A stretch of DNA of 5,950 nucleotides from Nitrospirota bacterium (GTDB lineage Bacteria > Nitrospirota > JACRHJ01): the NCBI GenBank assembly GCA_027328825.1, contig DAHWTK010000004.1, positions 27,330 through 33,279 on the forward strand, read 5' to 3'. This document shows, in pieces, positions 1-5,279 of this stretch. The number at the start of each line of letters is the position of its first letter. The stretch's first letter is position 1. Position numbers and translations under genes: made by a program. The notes beneath the pieces were generated by a model. That model was not told the DNA's origin, searched no databases, and worked only from the letters and a program-made list of their open reading frames with translations.

Positions 1-215
1 TCGATGAGGACGTATTTCGGAATTTGATTATGCAAGTCCGACGTGGCGTTATTGAACGCGTACTTATTCACGTATAACCGGTTAATCTGTTGCGACGATA
101 GACCCACAGGCTCCGCGAAAGCGCATACATTCCATCCGCACAAGAAAATAATTATCACAACGAGGGCCTTTCTCTTAACCCTGGGTTTTAACCGTATAAA
201 TAGAATTTTTTTCAT
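1..215 (-). CDS. Secreted protein of unknown function (3' end outside window)
   Basis: The N-terminal 71 residues of a protein that runs off the left edge with no stop. It begins MKKILFIRLKPRVKRKALVV. A very basic n-region, a hydrophobic core ALVVIIIFLCGW (about residues 17-28) and the site AFA-EP (cut after about residue 34) make a good Sec signal peptide. The mature part starts EPVGLSSQQINRLYVNKYAF and is not recognisable. The gene overlaps the lipoprotein stop as ATGA and has AAGGAG at 227-232, so it is in the same transcript. GC of the first 220 bases is about 42% by hand count, lower than the tail region. It could be a late lysis or wall protein, or a cargo gene carried at the end of the late operon. 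I do not assign a function. Confidence 0.7.
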   Translation of the reverse strand, partial: MKKILFIRLKPRVKRKALVVIIIFLCGWNVCAFAEPVGLSSQQINRLYVNKYAFNNATSDLHNQIPKYVLI

Positions 216-445
216 TTGCTTTGCAACTCCTTGAATATGTCCAGAAGGTATCCGCCTGAAATTACCTTGCGTCCGTCGTACCAGTTCCCGTGGCAATCGA
301 CACAATGATTATCCGGTATTGTCTCAATAAGTCGATCAGATTGAAGAATCGCCACCCTCTTCTCGGCGCATGCGGTCAATCTCATCAGACAGGCGCACAG
401 AAACACCAATGTCATTACCTTCCAGAAGTTCCCGCCCGAATCCAT
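212..445 (-). CDS. Predicted lipoprotein, outer-spanin-like, with CxxCH motif (77 aa)
   Basis: A 77-residue predicted lipoprotein. A hydrophobic stretch VMTLVFLCACLMRL leads to a lipobox-like LTAC with Cys26 as the likely lipidated residue. An Arg at 22 inside this region is unusual. The mature part is about 52 residues and ends ISGGYLLDIFKELQSK. A start inside the previous gene in another frame, a short mature lipoprotein and the lysis context point to an Rz1-like outer spanin. The usual Pro-rich tract is missing. Residues 48-52 read CVDCH, a c-type heme motif. The start chosen is ATG 445, with GGAGG 6 nt upstream. ATG 415 is possible and would give a cleaner signal peptide, but with poorer spacing. 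The stop overlaps the next start as ATGA. The lipoprotein call is moderate and the spanin call is inference. Confidence 0.55.
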   Translation of the reverse strand: MDSGGNFWKVMTLVFLCACLMRLTACAEKRVAILQSDRLIETIPDNHCVDCHGNWYDGRKVISGGYLLDIFKELQSK

Positions 446-566
446 CCGAGGCCTCCATGCTTATTTTTAAACTGCGTTTTCTTTCCCATTCCGGCCAGAA
501 TTTAAGGAACACGGCGGCCAGCGCGCTTAGGAGTCCTATAATCCCGGATACGATGCTGATCGTCAT
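336..566 (-). CDS. Small single-helix membrane protein, inner-spanin-like position (76 aa)
   Basis: A 76-residue protein with an N-terminal hydrophobic helix (about residues 4-24, SIVSGIIGLLSALAAVFLKFW), a basic stretch WERKRSLK, and a charged C-terminal region with SVRLSDEIDRMRREEGG. Its last third is overlapped out of frame by the next gene, whose product has a lipobox. That is the classic arrangement of inner and outer membrane spanin genes (Rz/Rz1), which fuse the inner and outer membranes at lysis. Two points argue for caution. The protein is shorter than usual inner spanins. The basic stretch right after the helix suggests the C terminus stays in the cytoplasm, the reverse of an inner spanin. 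An antiholin or other small lysis protein is the alternative. GGAAGGA lies 10 nt before the ATG. Confidence 0.55.
   Translation of the reverse strand: MTISIVSGIIGLLSALAAVFLKFWPEWERKRSLKISMEASDGFGRELLEGNDIGVSVRLSDEIDRMRREEGGDSSI
452..456 (-). promoter_or_regulatory. Ribosome binding site of the lipoprotein gene, inside the upstream gene
   Basis: GGAGG on the minus strand, 6 nt before ATG 445 and inside the coding region of the 76-aa gene. It supports independent translation of the overlapping frame and decides for ATG 445 over ATG 415. Confidence 0.65.
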
Positions 567-583
567 GTCCCTGAAATCCTTCC

Positions 584-754
584 CTATTTAGCGGCCTGAC
601 TGGCACCGCCGTCTTTTGCAAAAAAGCCGATAAGCGTTACGCCAATAGCGGTCGCCAGAGGCGTTACCCAGTCCGGAATGCCTACGTGAAAGAATCCCAT
701 CAGGCTGATAATTCCGGTGATTATCCCGGTAATTGTGGTTTTCGGGTTATCCAT
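584..754 (-). CDS. Candidate holin, 56 aa with two membrane helices
   Basis: A 56-residue ORF that a 60-residue cutoff would miss. It begins MDNPKTTITGIITGIISLMG and ends FFAKDGGASQAAK. Two hydrophobic segments are visible, about residues 7-24 and 31-46, joined by a short turn HVGIPDWV. A short polar tail with few charges follows. This hairpin layout fits a small class II-type holin, which would form membrane lesions that release or activate the lytic enzyme. The start is firmly set by GGGAGGG 4 nt upstream. The gene begins 15 nt after the DUF5675 stop and ends 17 nt before the next start. Small size and gene neighbourhood support a holin, but no family signature is recognised. Confidence 0.68.
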   Translation of the reverse strand: MDNPKTTITGIITGIISLMGFFHVGIPDWVTPLATAIGVTLIGFFAKDGGASQAAK

Positions 755-758
755 TATT

Positions 759-765
759 CCCTCCC
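759..765 (-). promoter_or_regulatory. Ribosome binding site of the 56-aa holin candidate
   Basis: GGGAGGG on the minus strand, 4 nt before the ATG at 754. It lies in the 15-nt gap after the DUF5675 stop and is the main evidence that this short ORF is a real gene. Confidence 0.8.
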
Positions 766-769
766 TTGC

Positions 770-1195
770 TCATGATATTGTTATAAATACCTGCTCGCCG
801 CTTTCAATCGCACCGGCGATTTTTGCATCCAGCGATTTGAATGCGGCGACGCTCCTGAAAACGGCGTCATCCCCTTTGTCCATACCGGGAAGCAGGCATC
901 CTTTTGTATCGATTGCGGTATTCCCGGAGTGGATTTCCACATCATCGAAATCACTAATATCTGTTAGCCACGGCACAATCTTCCTGTGCCTTGGAGAAAA
1001 CCTGCGGATTAATTTATACCTGCCGCGCGGCACCGCAGTATGTTCCGGCACTTTCCATTTCACGACAGGCAAGCCTTCAATCTCACGCACAGGCGGCTCA
1101 AGGATATAGCATTCCCGCAACGCGCCGCCGTCGATAAAAAGCTCGCCAATGGTGCAGTTTGAATCGTGCCATGTTCGTCTGAGTTCCAGTTCCAT
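770..1195 (-). CDS. DUF5675 family protein, candidate lytic enzyme (141 aa)
   Basis: A 141-residue DUF5675 protein. Family features are an N-terminal MELELRRTWHDSNCTIGELF, the segment ECYILEPP, then VPRGRYKL (about residues 55-62), and the signature IHSGNTAIDTKGCLLPG (about 88-104). In the signature, His89 and Cys100 recall the His/Cys pair of L,D-transpeptidase (YkuD-like) active sites. The family's biochemical role is not established to my knowledge. No signal peptide or membrane helix is seen, so it would need a holin for export. It sits between two small membrane-protein genes and no lysozyme, amidase or transglycosylase is visible, so an endolysin or wall-modifying role is plausible. The start is ATG 1195. 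An in-frame ATG at 1315 would add 40 residues overlapping the coiled-coil gene and lacks family resemblance. AAAGGA lies 12 nt upstream, a rather long spacing, so coupling to the preceding stop is likely. Confidence 0.85.
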   Translation of the reverse strand: MELELRRTWHDSNCTIGELFIDGGALRECYILEPPVREIEGLPVVKWKVPEHTAVPRGRYKLIRRFSPRHRKIVPWLTDISDFDDVEIHSGNTAIDTKGCLLPGMDKGDDAVFRSVAAFKSLDAKIAGAIESGEQVFITIS

Positions 1196-1196
1196 A

Positions 1197-1433
1197 CTAT
1201 GTAAATATCCTTTCGGCCATCCTGTCCATTTTTGACTCCATGCGCTCCAGCCTCTGCAGGACCTCGTCCCGCCAAAGCTCATTATTATGCCTGCATTCAA
1301 TGCGCGTAGTCTCACAGTCGTGCCTGCCCATATACTTCTCTGGCGCCTGGTCTGCCACCCGCATCGTGCGAGAATAAAAAAACGCCAGGAGGAATCCGAC
1401 TGCGGCAGCCAATACCCGCGTCAGCCAATCCAT
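1197..1433 (-). CDS. Small membrane protein with coiled coil, lysis-associated (78 aa)
   Basis: A 78-residue protein with one N-terminal membrane helix (about residues 4-20, LTRVLAAAVGFLLAFFY). A hydrophilic middle follows with two cysteines in HDCETTRIECRH (about residues 38-49), and then a C-terminal amphipathic coiled coil (about 52-76, DEVLQRLERMESKMDRMAERI). This layout is common among holin-accessory or XhlA-like proteins encoded next to endolysin genes. A spanin-like or tail-associated role cannot be excluded. It starts 2 nt after the hub stop, with GAGG at 1441-1444 (7 nt spacing) as ribosome binding site. It ends one base before the DUF5675 start, which makes it the first gene of the lysis block. 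The holin-accessory call is inference from topology and position. Confidence 0.6.
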   Translation of the reverse strand: MDWLTRVLAAAVGFLLAFFYSRTMRVADQAPEKYMGRHDCETTRIECRHNNELWRDEVLQRLERMESKMDRMAERIFT

Positions 1434-1435
1434 GC

Positions 1436-4012
1436 CTATACCTCGCGGACAGTCAGCCGGAGTTGATCCGGTCTTTTCTTATTGAAACTGCCGGGAAGAA
1501 ACGACACCTCCTCGACAAAAAACTGCGCGCCCGATAAAGAGAAATACGTTATCGGCCAGTCAAACGAAATAACATCCCCAGGCTCGACGCCGAAACAGTC
1601 AAGAAGTGTAAAGACTTCTATGCGCCTCTTGACGTCTTTATAGCGGGTGATAAAAAAATCACGCAGGTCTGACGCTTGCAAGTCTGAAACGACGAAATTA
1701 AACAGAAAGGAATGCCCCGGTGTTAATTCACCGTATTTTGAAACTGACGCAGTATCCCCGCCGTAAGGATAAAGGGGTGACGAGGAGCATACGGATAAAT
1801 ACGCTGCGGATTTTCCGCCATTGATAAAATCCTTCTGGTAATGAAGGTCGAGAGAATTTAAAATCTCATCTTTCCCGGTGCGGGAAATCCTCAAACCTCC
1901 CATTGGAACCATCTCCGTCTCTACCGTCAGGTCAACAGACGCCGGAGTGTTTGACAGAAAATTCAATTTCGCAACATACCCGTCGTGCGTCATCGCCAGA
2001 CGCGACTGCTGGAGGAGTTTTTCGACAAACTTAAACCCATCCACCGCCGCGTCTATTACCCCCGCAAACGAATATCCGCCCGTAATAGCGCCTGCAAGGG
2101 ATGACCTGGCCGACGCGAACGAACCGTCAATCTCAGATGCCGGCATGTCCAGGTAATTCACGAGAAAATGACTTATCACGTCCGACGGATTTTCTATAAG
2201 CGCGCCAGGGGTTCCCGTGATACTCCCGGCGGTATCGTCAAAAATACCGTTCACGTCGCAGCTGACAGTCCGGCCAATAACATAATCGGCTGCCGATCTA
2301 CCGGAAAGCGCGACACCGGATGCGGGCGTCGATGTATGATACGGGACGTAGGTTACTTCAACCCAATGTTCAAAGAATGCGGCGGCGGCTGTACCAGAAA
2401 CAAACGCGGCACGCAGCGCCATGCCGGAAAAATCATTCCAGGAAACCTCGCCGACTGTGCCGCGAACGATAGTCCCGGGGGTCTTGCACACCTGCATTGA
2501 AGACCCGCCGCCCTGGATATATGCGCCGGAGAAAATCCCGCCAAGGACCGTGCTCATGCCGACGCCGTTATATGTCGCCTGCCCGATAGCGGCGCAGATT
2601 TTGGCGCCGACTATATATCCCTTGTCTGTCGCCAGAAACGATCTGACCGTGTCGATATAGCCTCCCTGGACTATTATCGCTCCGAAATCGTTCAGGCTCT
2701 TGTCGCACAGGGCATAGGCGTCGCCGGCGGCGGGGGCGTCGAATGTATCCTCTATAGCATCCTGAAAGATGGTCTCGATTTGCGCCTGGATTATCGTGCC
2801 CGCATAAATGCCAGCGGCCAGCGCATAGCCATTTATGCTTTGCACATCTACATAATCAGAGCCGTTGTCTATGATGTAGAAATAATTGCCGGCGGAATCC
2901 ACGAAGGCATTGCCTGCGTGTTCATTTTCCGCCCAGCCAGGGTTTACCGATGCCGTCCAGCGCGTTGACGATGTTTGACTTCCCTGCCCGCTCCACGTTG
3001 TGTTCTGATGCGAATGGGTGCCTTGGCTGACGCTTAAATCTACCGATTTCTCCAGAATAAACCTGTCGCCGAACGAGAGTTTCGCCCTCCCGTTTTCGTC
3101 GTCGGGGATAGCGGTTACGCCGGAAGTTACCCGAACGCCGTCCACATAGACGTTCCCGATAGACTGAACCGGATGTCCCGCCACGAGATAATCATAAGAA
3201 CCCAGCACCTCGAACACCTTCGCTCCCTTGTTATGGGAAAAGGCCTGGGTTCCCTCCGCGGCCCGTGACACGCCGGTCAATATTTTCCCGGAGAAACCGG
3301 CATAGCTTATTCTCTCTTCGCCGACCTGCACCACTCCTGAGGGCGGAAACGCCATTTCGCCGGGCGCGAGCGAGAGTTCAATGCCGTCCGTCTGCGATGG
3401 TGTAATATCCGATACCAGCGTAGTAACCGCGCCTGCGGAGACTGCCGGGCATGGTACATTTTGCACAAAACCGTAAATAATGTTTTCCGCCTTGCCTATT
3501 GCATGTGGTTCCGCATTCGGCCATATGTCCCTGCTTATGATTGTCCCGACCTGCCGGTTCCTTTCTTTAAAAGCGCCCGCAAGACGCAGCCTGACGGAAT
3601 TATCGCCATAGGAAACGGCCGCCGAGCCGACTCCACGCCCGGCATTGTTAGAGGAGATTTTAAATTTTCCTATGGCCTCCTTGTCGGCGTAATCGGTTCC
3701 CTCAAACCATGCGAACAGTTCTATCTCGGTATTCTCCACGTCGTTTGATTCTACCAGTTCCGCTAGCGGCGGATTCCCTGAATCGGCAATCTCTATCTCA
3801 ATCTCCGGAACGGCAATCGAGAAGAGACCATTGTAAGAACCGACGGGCGCGGCCCAGTTCGTTACAAGGCCTGAAAATGCAGGTCCGTTTGGCGGCGTTA
3901 CCGATCTGTCCGATATAAATACGTCGCCGCTTGCGAAATGGAAAACGACGAGTACGCACGCGGGCTGATGCCCTGCCGCAGCCGCAGCAAAATTTTGGTT
4001 TACAGTCTGCAT
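1436..4012 (-). CDS. Phage tail hub/tip protein with large internal insert (858 aa)
   Basis: The largest gene, probably the tail hub or tip protein that closes the tail end and contacts the cell. Residues 1-180 form a beta-rich N-terminal domain (SGDVFISDRSVTPPNG, then IEIELFAWFEG) resembling DUF2163/BR0599-type tail proteins. Residues 216-268 form a small beta module of a type common in tail proteins: PPSGVVQVGEERISYAGF, LTGVSRAAEGT, H.KGA.V. Residues 284-325 continue the hub (GNVYVDGVRV, DENGRAKLSF). Residues 329-556 are a Gly/Ala/Ser-rich block unlike the flanks, opening with SQGTHSHQN and closing with HWVEVTYVP. Residues 570-858 return to a hub-like fold: ENPSDVISHFLVNYL, FVEKLLQQSRLAM, DEILNSLDLHYQKD, and LLDCFGVEPGDVISFDWP near the C terminus. 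The start ATG overlaps the previous stop by one base, and AAGGAG lies 11 nt upstream. Hub assignment rests on domain order and remembered motifs. Confidence 0.75.
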   Translation of the reverse strand: MQTVNQNFAAAAAGHQPACVLVVFHFASGDVFISDRSVTPPNGPAFSGLVTNWAAPVGSYNGLFSIAVPEIEIEIADSGNPPLAELVESNDVENTEIELFAWFEGTDYADKEAIGKFKISSNNAGRGVGSAAVSYGDNSVRLRLAGAFKERNRQVGTIISRDIWPNAEPHAIGKAENIIYGFVQNVPCPAVSAGAVTTLVSDITPSQTDGIELSLAPGEMAFPPSGVVQVGEERISYAGFSGKILTGVSRAAEGTQAFSHNKGAKVFEVLGSYDYLVAGHPVQSIGNVYVDGVRVTSGVTAIPDDENGRAKLSFGDRFILEKSVDLSVSQGTHSHQNTTWSGQGSQTSSTRWTASVNPGWAENEHAGNAFVDSAGNYFYIIDNGSDYVDVQSINGYALAAGIYAGTIIQAQIETIFQDAIEDTFDAPAAGDAYALCDKSLNDFGAIIVQGGYIDTVRSFLATDKGYIVGAKICAAIGQATYNGVGMSTVLGGIFSGAYIQGGGSSMQVCKTPGTIVRGTVGEVSWNDFSGMALRAAFVSGTAAAAFFEHWVEVTYVPYHTSTPASGVALSGRSAADYVIGRTVSCDVNGIFDDTAGSITGTPGALIENPSDVISHFLVNYLDMPASEIDGSFASARSSLAGAITGGYSFAGVIDAAVDGFKFVEKLLQQSRLAMTHDGYVAKLNFLSNTPASVDLTVETEMVPMGGLRISRTGKDEILNSLDLHYQKDFINGGKSAAYLSVCSSSPLYPYGGDTASVSKYGELTPGHSFLFNFVVSDLQASDLRDFFITRYKDVKRRIEVFTLLDCFGVEPGDVISFDWPITYFSLSGAQFFVEEVSFLPGSFNKKRPDQLRLTVREV

Positions 4013-4422
4013 CAGCCGATTATCTCCTTAAGGAGCAGGGTCCCGTCGTATGCGCCGTCCTCTGTAAAAGAAAACTCAAGTTTTTCCTGGACGAACACCA
4101 CTGAGTGGGAATTGCCAAACGGGTCTCCATAGGTGAACGTTTTGCCGGTCTGGCTTATGAACCAGTTGACAAGACTTTGACTGCCAGCGGCCTGCGTTCC
4201 CGTGGCATAATCAAATCCGCCATCGAAGTCAGATGCCGGAAGCCCGGAAAAATTCAGCGCGATGAGCATCGAGCTGTCGGCCTTGCGAATGAAAATATCC
4301 TCGCCCCCTTCGCTCTTTAAGTTTACGAAACCGGTATCCAGCGTGACCTTGCCTGGATAACCCGGGTTTACCGAGAAATTGAGCGGGGTAAGACCAATCG
4401 CAGTAAAAGAAGCGCCTGACAT
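4012..4422 (-). CDS. Putative minor/distal tail protein, 136 aa
   Basis: A 136-residue, beta-rich protein, probably a structural tail component next to the hub. The C-terminal half has the pattern SLVNWFISQTGKTFTYGDP (about residues 83-101), then HSVVFVQEKLEFSFTEDG and a final strand GTLLLKEI. This layout is seen in small phage tail proteins encoded just before tail-tip or hub genes, but I cannot name the family with certainty. A tail-tube identity is the main alternative. The start was set at ATG 4422-4420. The codon before it, at 4425, is TTG and gives a protein one residue longer, but the GGGAGG site is only 2 nt from the TTG and 5 nt from the ATG. The stop TGA shares one base with the start of the 858-aa gene (TGATG), which indicates translational coupling. 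Confidence 0.6.
   Translation of the reverse strand: MSGASFTAIGLTPLNFSVNPGYPGKVTLDTGFVNLKSEGGEDIFIRKADSSMLIALNFSGLPASDFDGGFDYATGTQAAGSQSLVNWFISQTGKTFTYGDPFGNSHSVVFVQEKLEFSFTEDGAYDGTLLLKEIIG
4024..4035 (-). promoter_or_regulatory. Palindrome CTCCTTAAGGAG containing the hub gene's ribosome binding site
   Basis: A perfect 12-bp palindrome inside the end of the 136-aa gene. Its second half on the minus strand (AAGGAG) is the ribosome binding site of the hub gene, 11 nt before ATG 4012. In RNA the halves could pair as a 4-bp stem with a UUAA loop. A weak block relieved by a ribosome finishing the upstream gene is inference; chance is plausible. Confidence 0.4.
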
Positions 4423-4427
4423 CAAAA

Positions 4428-4433
4428 CCTCCC
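4428..4433 (-). promoter_or_regulatory. Ribosome binding site that decides the 136-aa gene start
   Basis: GGGAGG on the minus strand, 5 nt before the ATG at 4422 and only 2 nt before the in-frame TTG at 4425. The spacing favours the ATG as start. Confidence 0.75.
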
Positions 4434-4436
4434 GAT

Positions 4437-4868
4437 TCAGCTTTCCAGGGTTACATACCGGAGCAGGTGATAATTCGCAGTGGCATACGCGACATCTTCC
4501 CGCACGCTCATGGCCGACTCGCTCTCAAGCCTCGGGGGATAAGTCCCGACATTAAGATCCTTTCCAATCAGCAGGGGCCGTACGCCCTCCAGCAGGTCAA
4601 GCGGCGCGGGCGAAATATCATGCCTCGTAACGGCGACAATACCGAAATTGATCCTTTCGGCATAGCCCTGATACGGCCCCGGCCTGCATGACGAGGACAT
4701 GAAAACGACCGCGATTGAAGGCAGAGCGGGCGATTTCGCCAGGATATCTTCCGGCTTGATATAGTCGCTGACAAAGACCGAGCGCACAGAGCCGCCGCCA
4801 GGTATGAGCATTGGCGACAGGACTGAGGCGACCGCATCCAGAAGGTCCTTTCGCGTATAAACCGCCAT
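4437..4868 (-). CDS. Putative tail-completion/terminator protein (Mu gp37-like position)
   Basis: A 143-residue protein with the look of a phage neck or tail-terminator protein: an N-terminal helix (TRKDLLDAVASVLSPML), a Gly-rich turn, and a hydrophobic strand in PALPSIAVVFMSSS (about residues 46-59). Next come GYAERINFGIVAVTRHD, a short amphipathic segment DLLEGVRPLLIG, and a C-terminal strand NYHLLRYVTL. The alternating strand and helix layout and the slot after a DUF1320 gene match Mu-like gp37/DUF1834 or a tail terminator that caps the tail tube and joins it to the head. I do not see a decisive family signature, so the function is inferred mainly from order. The start is well supported by the strongest ribosome binding site in the window, 8 nt upstream. 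Confidence 0.62.
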   Translation of the reverse strand: MAVYTRKDLLDAVASVLSPMLIPGGGSVRSVFVSDYIKPEDILAKSPALPSIAVVFMSSSCRPGPYQGYAERINFGIVAVTRHDISPAPLDLLEGVRPLLIGKDLNVGTYPPRLESESAMSVREDVAYATANYHLLRYVTLES

Positions 4869-4876
4869 TTATGTCT

Positions 4877-4884
4877 CACCTCCT
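4877..4884 (-). promoter_or_regulatory. Strong ribosome binding site of the 143-aa gene
   Basis: On the minus strand this reads AGGAGGTG, an almost perfect anti-16S match, 8 nt before the ATG at 4868. It lies just past the gp36-like stop codon, so this gene need not rely on coupling. High expression relative to its neighbours is an inference. Confidence 0.85.
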
Positions 4885-5277
4885 TTAGAAGTCCTTCAAT
4901 GTCTTCCGGCTGAAGTCTCGACGGCTGCTTGAAACCGACGTTCCAGGCGTAGAGGAAGGCAGTAAAAGGGCGCCTTTTGCAATGTTCTGCAATGTTTCAA
5001 TCGCGCGGGCGTAGGAGTCCTTCACCTCCGCCGGGACAATTGCCTGGCGGAGGTAAAGGTTGTATACCGCTATATCAGCCGTAAGCTTTATCACGAGCTG
5101 CGGCGGGGTTGCAAGCGGCACATCGTACTGCATCGACAGCGATGCGTCCACAACCGCCTGCGCGGAGGAGATTGCGTCGTCCGTTCGCGCGGCATTTATG
5201 GAACCACTGGACTCGTCGTCCGTGAGACGTATCAATACGTCTTCCGGGACGTATAAATCGGATATGGATATATACAT
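4885..5277 (-). CDS. Head-completion protein, Mu gp36-like (DUF1320)
   Basis: A 130-residue protein of the DUF1320/Mu gp36 family, thought to act at the head-tail connector. The visible family pattern is an N-terminal MYISISDLYVPEDVLIRLTD, an acidic/Ser loop, a helix AQAVVDASLSMQYDVPL, then TPPQLVIKLTADIAVYNLYLR (about residues 57-77), a helix YARAIETLQNIAKGALLLP, and a basic tail ending SRKTLKDF. The length is normal for the family. It starts two bases after the capsid stop, so translation is probably coupled to the capsid gene. Its place directly after gpT is the usual Mu-like order. The exact connector role is inferred from position. Confidence 0.87.
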   Translation of the reverse strand: MYISISDLYVPEDVLIRLTDDESSGSINAARTDDAISSAQAVVDASLSMQYDVPLATPPQLVIKLTADIAVYNLYLRQAIVPAEVKDSYARAIETLQNIAKGALLLPSSTPGTSVSSSRRDFSRKTLKDF

Positions 5278-5279
5278 GA

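Noticed and set aside
43..234. A 63-codon plus-strand ORF at the left edge
   Set aside because: It is antisense to the signal-peptide gene, which has a ribosome binding site and ATGA coupling to the upstream gene.
717..1109. A 130-codon plus-strand ORF
   Set aside because: It lies antisense to the DUF5675 gene and the holin candidate, both supported by family motifs or strong ribosome binding sites. Its translation shows no recognisable domain.
1196..1315. A 40-residue N-terminal extension of the DUF5675 protein starting at ATG 1315
   Set aside because: It would overlap half of the coiled-coil gene, its Trp/Arg/Gly-rich text does not resemble the family, and the family-like sequence begins exactly at ATG 1195.
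1878..2968. Several plus-strand ORFs of 62-110 codons within this stretch
   Set aside because: All are antisense to the 858-aa hub gene, which is continuous and coupled to its neighbours. Their Arg/Pro/Cys-rich translations are typical of shadow frames.
4423..4439. Possible site of a frameshifted tail-chaperone pair between the tail genes
   Set aside because: The only space is a 14-nt gap after the TGA at 4437-4439 and before ATG 4422. There is no slippery heptamer with an extended overlapping frame.
4568..4879. A 103-codon minus-strand ORF in another frame over the 143-aa gene
   Set aside because: The Arg/Cys/Ser-rich translation looks like a frame shadow. The perfect ribosome binding site and sensible protein belong to the 143-aa frame.
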